Assembly (NCBI GenBank): GCA_947629425.1
Contig: CANRDR010000083.1
Location: forward strand, 1-7,115
DNA from: an uncultured Bacilli bacterium
GTDB taxonomy: Bacteria; Bacillota_I; Bacilli_A; RF39; UBA660
DNA length: 7,115 bases
Direction: 5' to 3'
Numbering within the stretch: position 1 is the first letter of the stretch; each line of letters starts with the position of its first letter. A program made the position numbers and the translations under genes. Of the stretch, positions 6,183-7,115 are shown one piece after another. Below the pieces are notes generated by a model, which saw nothing but the letters and a program-made list of their open reading frames with translations, was not told the DNA's origin and made no database searches.

Positions 6183-6323
6183 ATCTTAATTTAATATAAC
6201 GGTTTTAGCCGGTGATGATTAGTCACTCTATTGGATAGATTAAATGATTTTATTTATTAGTTTACACCTTCCACTAACTCTCTTTAAAATATTAATCATT
6301 ATTGTTCCAAATAATCAATTTAT
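6134..6323 (-). ncRNA. T-box riboswitch, serine-specific, upstream of serS
   Basis: This leader RNA senses uncharged tRNA-Ser and lets transcription enter serS. Stem I begins with UUGGA pairing UCCAA (6235-6231) and continues with AAUGAUU/AAUCAUU. The internal loop between them holds UAA-UCU-A, so the specifier is UCU (6239-6237), a serine codon. The upper part has the conserved AGAGAGUUAGUGGAAGGUG and UAAACUAA (about 6283-6257). Two small hairpins follow (GUGA/UCAC and CGG/CCG). The antiterminator pairs AAGGA (6179-6175) with UCCUU (6152-6148) and exposes the bulge UGGCACC (6174-6168). UGGC pairs with GCCA, fitting the G73 of bacterial tRNA-Ser. The terminator pairs AAAAAGGAUGGCAC with GUGCUGUCUUUUU and destroys the bulge. 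The 5' end is inferred from the promoter. I see no clear stem II/IIA-B pseudoknot, so the leader looks short. Confidence 0.95.
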
Positions 6324-6329
6324 AATTAT

Positions 6330-6357
6330 ATTTTATCATTAATTTTCTTTTTGTCAA
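6330..6357 (-). promoter_or_regulatory. Promoter of serS T-box transcript
   Basis: TTGACA (6352-6357, perfect -35) and TAAAAT (6330-6335, one mismatch to TATAAT) are separated by 16 bp on the minus strand. Transcription would start near 6323, just before stem I. The -35 box directly abuts the TAA stop (6358-6360) of the upstream membrane protein gene. Confidence 0.8.
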
Positions 6358-7011
6358 TTAATTTTGTCCATTATTATCAGGTTTCATATTAAATGCATTT
6401 TGTTGATTTTGATTTGGCATTTGTGGTGCAACTGATTCACTTTGTACTGGTGCATCCATTTGTGGTGTAACTGATTCATTTTGTACTGGTTCTTCCATTT
6501 GTGGAGCAACTGATTCATTTTGTACTGATGCTTCCATTTGTGGAGCAACTGATTCATTTTGTACTGGTGCATCCATCGGTGTACTTGCACTTATATTAGC
6601 ATCATTACTAGAGTTTTGATTAGTTTGTCCATTATTTAAACTCTTTTTTAATTGAACATTTTTTACAATTGCATAAATGAATAATCCAAATACTCCTATA
6701 TTATATATACTTTTTACAAAAGAACTTATACCATCTGGTAATATTGAATAAGTTCTTTCTAACCCATTTATAGTCATAGTAAATTCTGCAGTTAAAAATG
6801 ATAATGCTACTAATACCCATCCTACAATTTTATTAATAGTCAATTTTCCTAATAAATAAATATTACATATTGGTATCCATGCTAATGCTGTTCCTTTTCC
6901 ATACATTTTTTTGTTTAAACTATTTAAAATAATTGCTTCTGCTATATAAAAGCCAATTGCTAAAATAATTACAAATATAGCCGCACCTGCTATGATTCCT
7001 AATATACCCAT
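6358..7011 (-). CDS. Small multi-pass membrane protein with 13-residue repeat tail
   Basis: This 217-aa protein is of unknown function and I do not recognise its family with confidence. The first 120 residues are hydrophobic: segments at about 4-29, a short one at 44-56 with AWIPICNIYLLGK, 61-80 and 98-117. The W-I-P-I-x-N-x-Y pattern is common in small uncharacterised Bacillota membrane proteins. Residues 125-217 are a polar, Asn/Gln-rich tail with four consecutive 13-residue repeats (MDAPVQNESVAPQ and variants, 146-197). The start is supported by AGAGGT eight bases before ATG and by a hydrophobic N-terminus straight after it. It has its own promoter. It precedes serS, but serS has a separate promoter and T-box, so the two need not be functionally linked; no terminator is visible between them. 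Whether the tail faces in or out is not clear from the sequence. Confidence 0.82.
   Translation of the reverse strand: MGILGIIAGAAIFVIILAIGFYIAEAIILNSLNKKMYGKGTALAWIPICNIYLLGKLTINKIVGWVLVALSFLTAEFTMTINGLERTYSILPDGISSFVKSIYNIGVFGLFIYAIVKNVQLKKSLNNGQTNQNSSNDANISASTPMDAPVQNESVAPQMEASVQNESVAPQMEEPVQNESVTPQMDAPVQSESVAPQMPNQNQQNAFNMKPDNNGQN
6421..6576 (-). repeat. Four 39-bp tandem repeats coding for 13-residue units
   Basis: The units are 6421-6459, 6460-6498, 6499-6537 and 6538-6576, with no gaps between them. They encode M(D/E)xxVQ(N/S)ESV(A/T)PQ. Because 39 is a multiple of three, gain or loss of a unit keeps the frame, so copy number may vary between strains. Confidence 0.95.
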
Positions 7012-7038
7012 TTTTTATTACCTCTTTCCTATAATATA

Positions 7039-7067
7039 ATTGTACTAAATTTCTAACGAAAAGTCTA
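7039..7067 (-). promoter_or_regulatory. Promoter of repeat-tail membrane protein gene
   Basis: TAGACT (7062-7067) and TACAAT (7039-7044) lie 17 bp apart on the minus strand. They match the sigma-A consensus at four and five of six positions. The start would fall near 7032, about 20 bases ahead of the ATG, leaving room for the AGAGGT site. Confidence 0.55.
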
Positions 7068-7092
7068 TGAAGTAAAACTTTGTTTTACTTCA
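7068..7092. repeat. Perfect 11-bp inverted repeat beside a promoter
   Basis: TGAAGTAAAAC and GTTTTACTTCA flank a 3-base centre. The repeat ends exactly where the candidate -35 box of the membrane protein gene begins (7067). No T run follows it on either strand, so it is a weak terminator candidate; a protein-binding operator or an upstream gene's transcript end are the alternatives. Confidence 0.6.
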
Positions 7093-7115
7093 CAAAAAAG
7101 TACAAAGCGTGTAGA

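Noticed and set aside
6384..6590. Open frame in another frame over the 39-bp repeats
   Set aside because: Stays open only because the repeat length is a multiple of three; no start signals, and the main frame has the membrane protein context.

Overview
The window is a very AT-rich piece of a low-GC Gram-positive genome (Bacillota/Bacilli-like). Four points support this: a T-box leader in front of serS, a class B sortase, Shine-Dalgarno sites of the AGGAG/GAGGT type, and surface proteins with a C-terminal sorting signal. All tryptophan codons checked in the sortase and SerRS are TGG and no in-frame TGA was seen, so the standard bacterial code fits better than the Mycoplasma code. The species cannot be named from this window; an uncultured AT-rich Bacilli or Erysipelotrichia-like gut lineage is a guess.

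Positions 1-4524 form a compact surface-display locus. Two paralogous secreted proteins lie in tandem on the minus strand (108-1667 and 1788-3386). Each has the same signal peptide, an unrecognised beta-rich ectodomain, a CarboxypepD_reg/Cna-B-like domain, a (V/N)PQT(L/Y)D sorting motif, a membrane anchor and a basic tail. Each also has a near-identical upstream region and a homologous intrinsic terminator. A class B sortase is encoded divergently on the plus strand (3541-4524) from the 154-bp spacer shared with the second substrate gene. The likely division of labour is that the sortase cleaves the PQT motifs and attaches both proteins to the cell wall. The sortase keeps its His and Cys but appears to have Lys where the family has its catalytic Arg, and it has a long lysine-rich, coiled-coil-like N-terminus on the cytoplasmic side.

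Positions 4525-4805 lie between convergent genes. They hold a candidate terminator for the sortase, a 60-bp degenerate fragment of a serS motif-3 region in the opposite orientation to the intact serS, and a nearly symmetric A/T hairpin that could end transcription from both sides.

Positions 4806-6357 (minus strand) are a complete serS of the SerRS subgroup with FRKE-GAHG in motif 2. It is preceded by a readable serine T-box riboswitch with a UCU specifier, a UGGCACC antiterminator bulge matching a tRNA-Ser with G73, and a competing terminator. Its promoter -35 box directly abuts the stop codon of the next gene upstream.

Positions 6358-7011 (minus strand) encode a small multi-pass membrane protein with a cytoplasm- or exterior-facing tail of four perfect-length 13-residue repeats (4 x 39 bp). 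Its promoter sits next to a perfect 11-bp inverted repeat at the right edge of the window.
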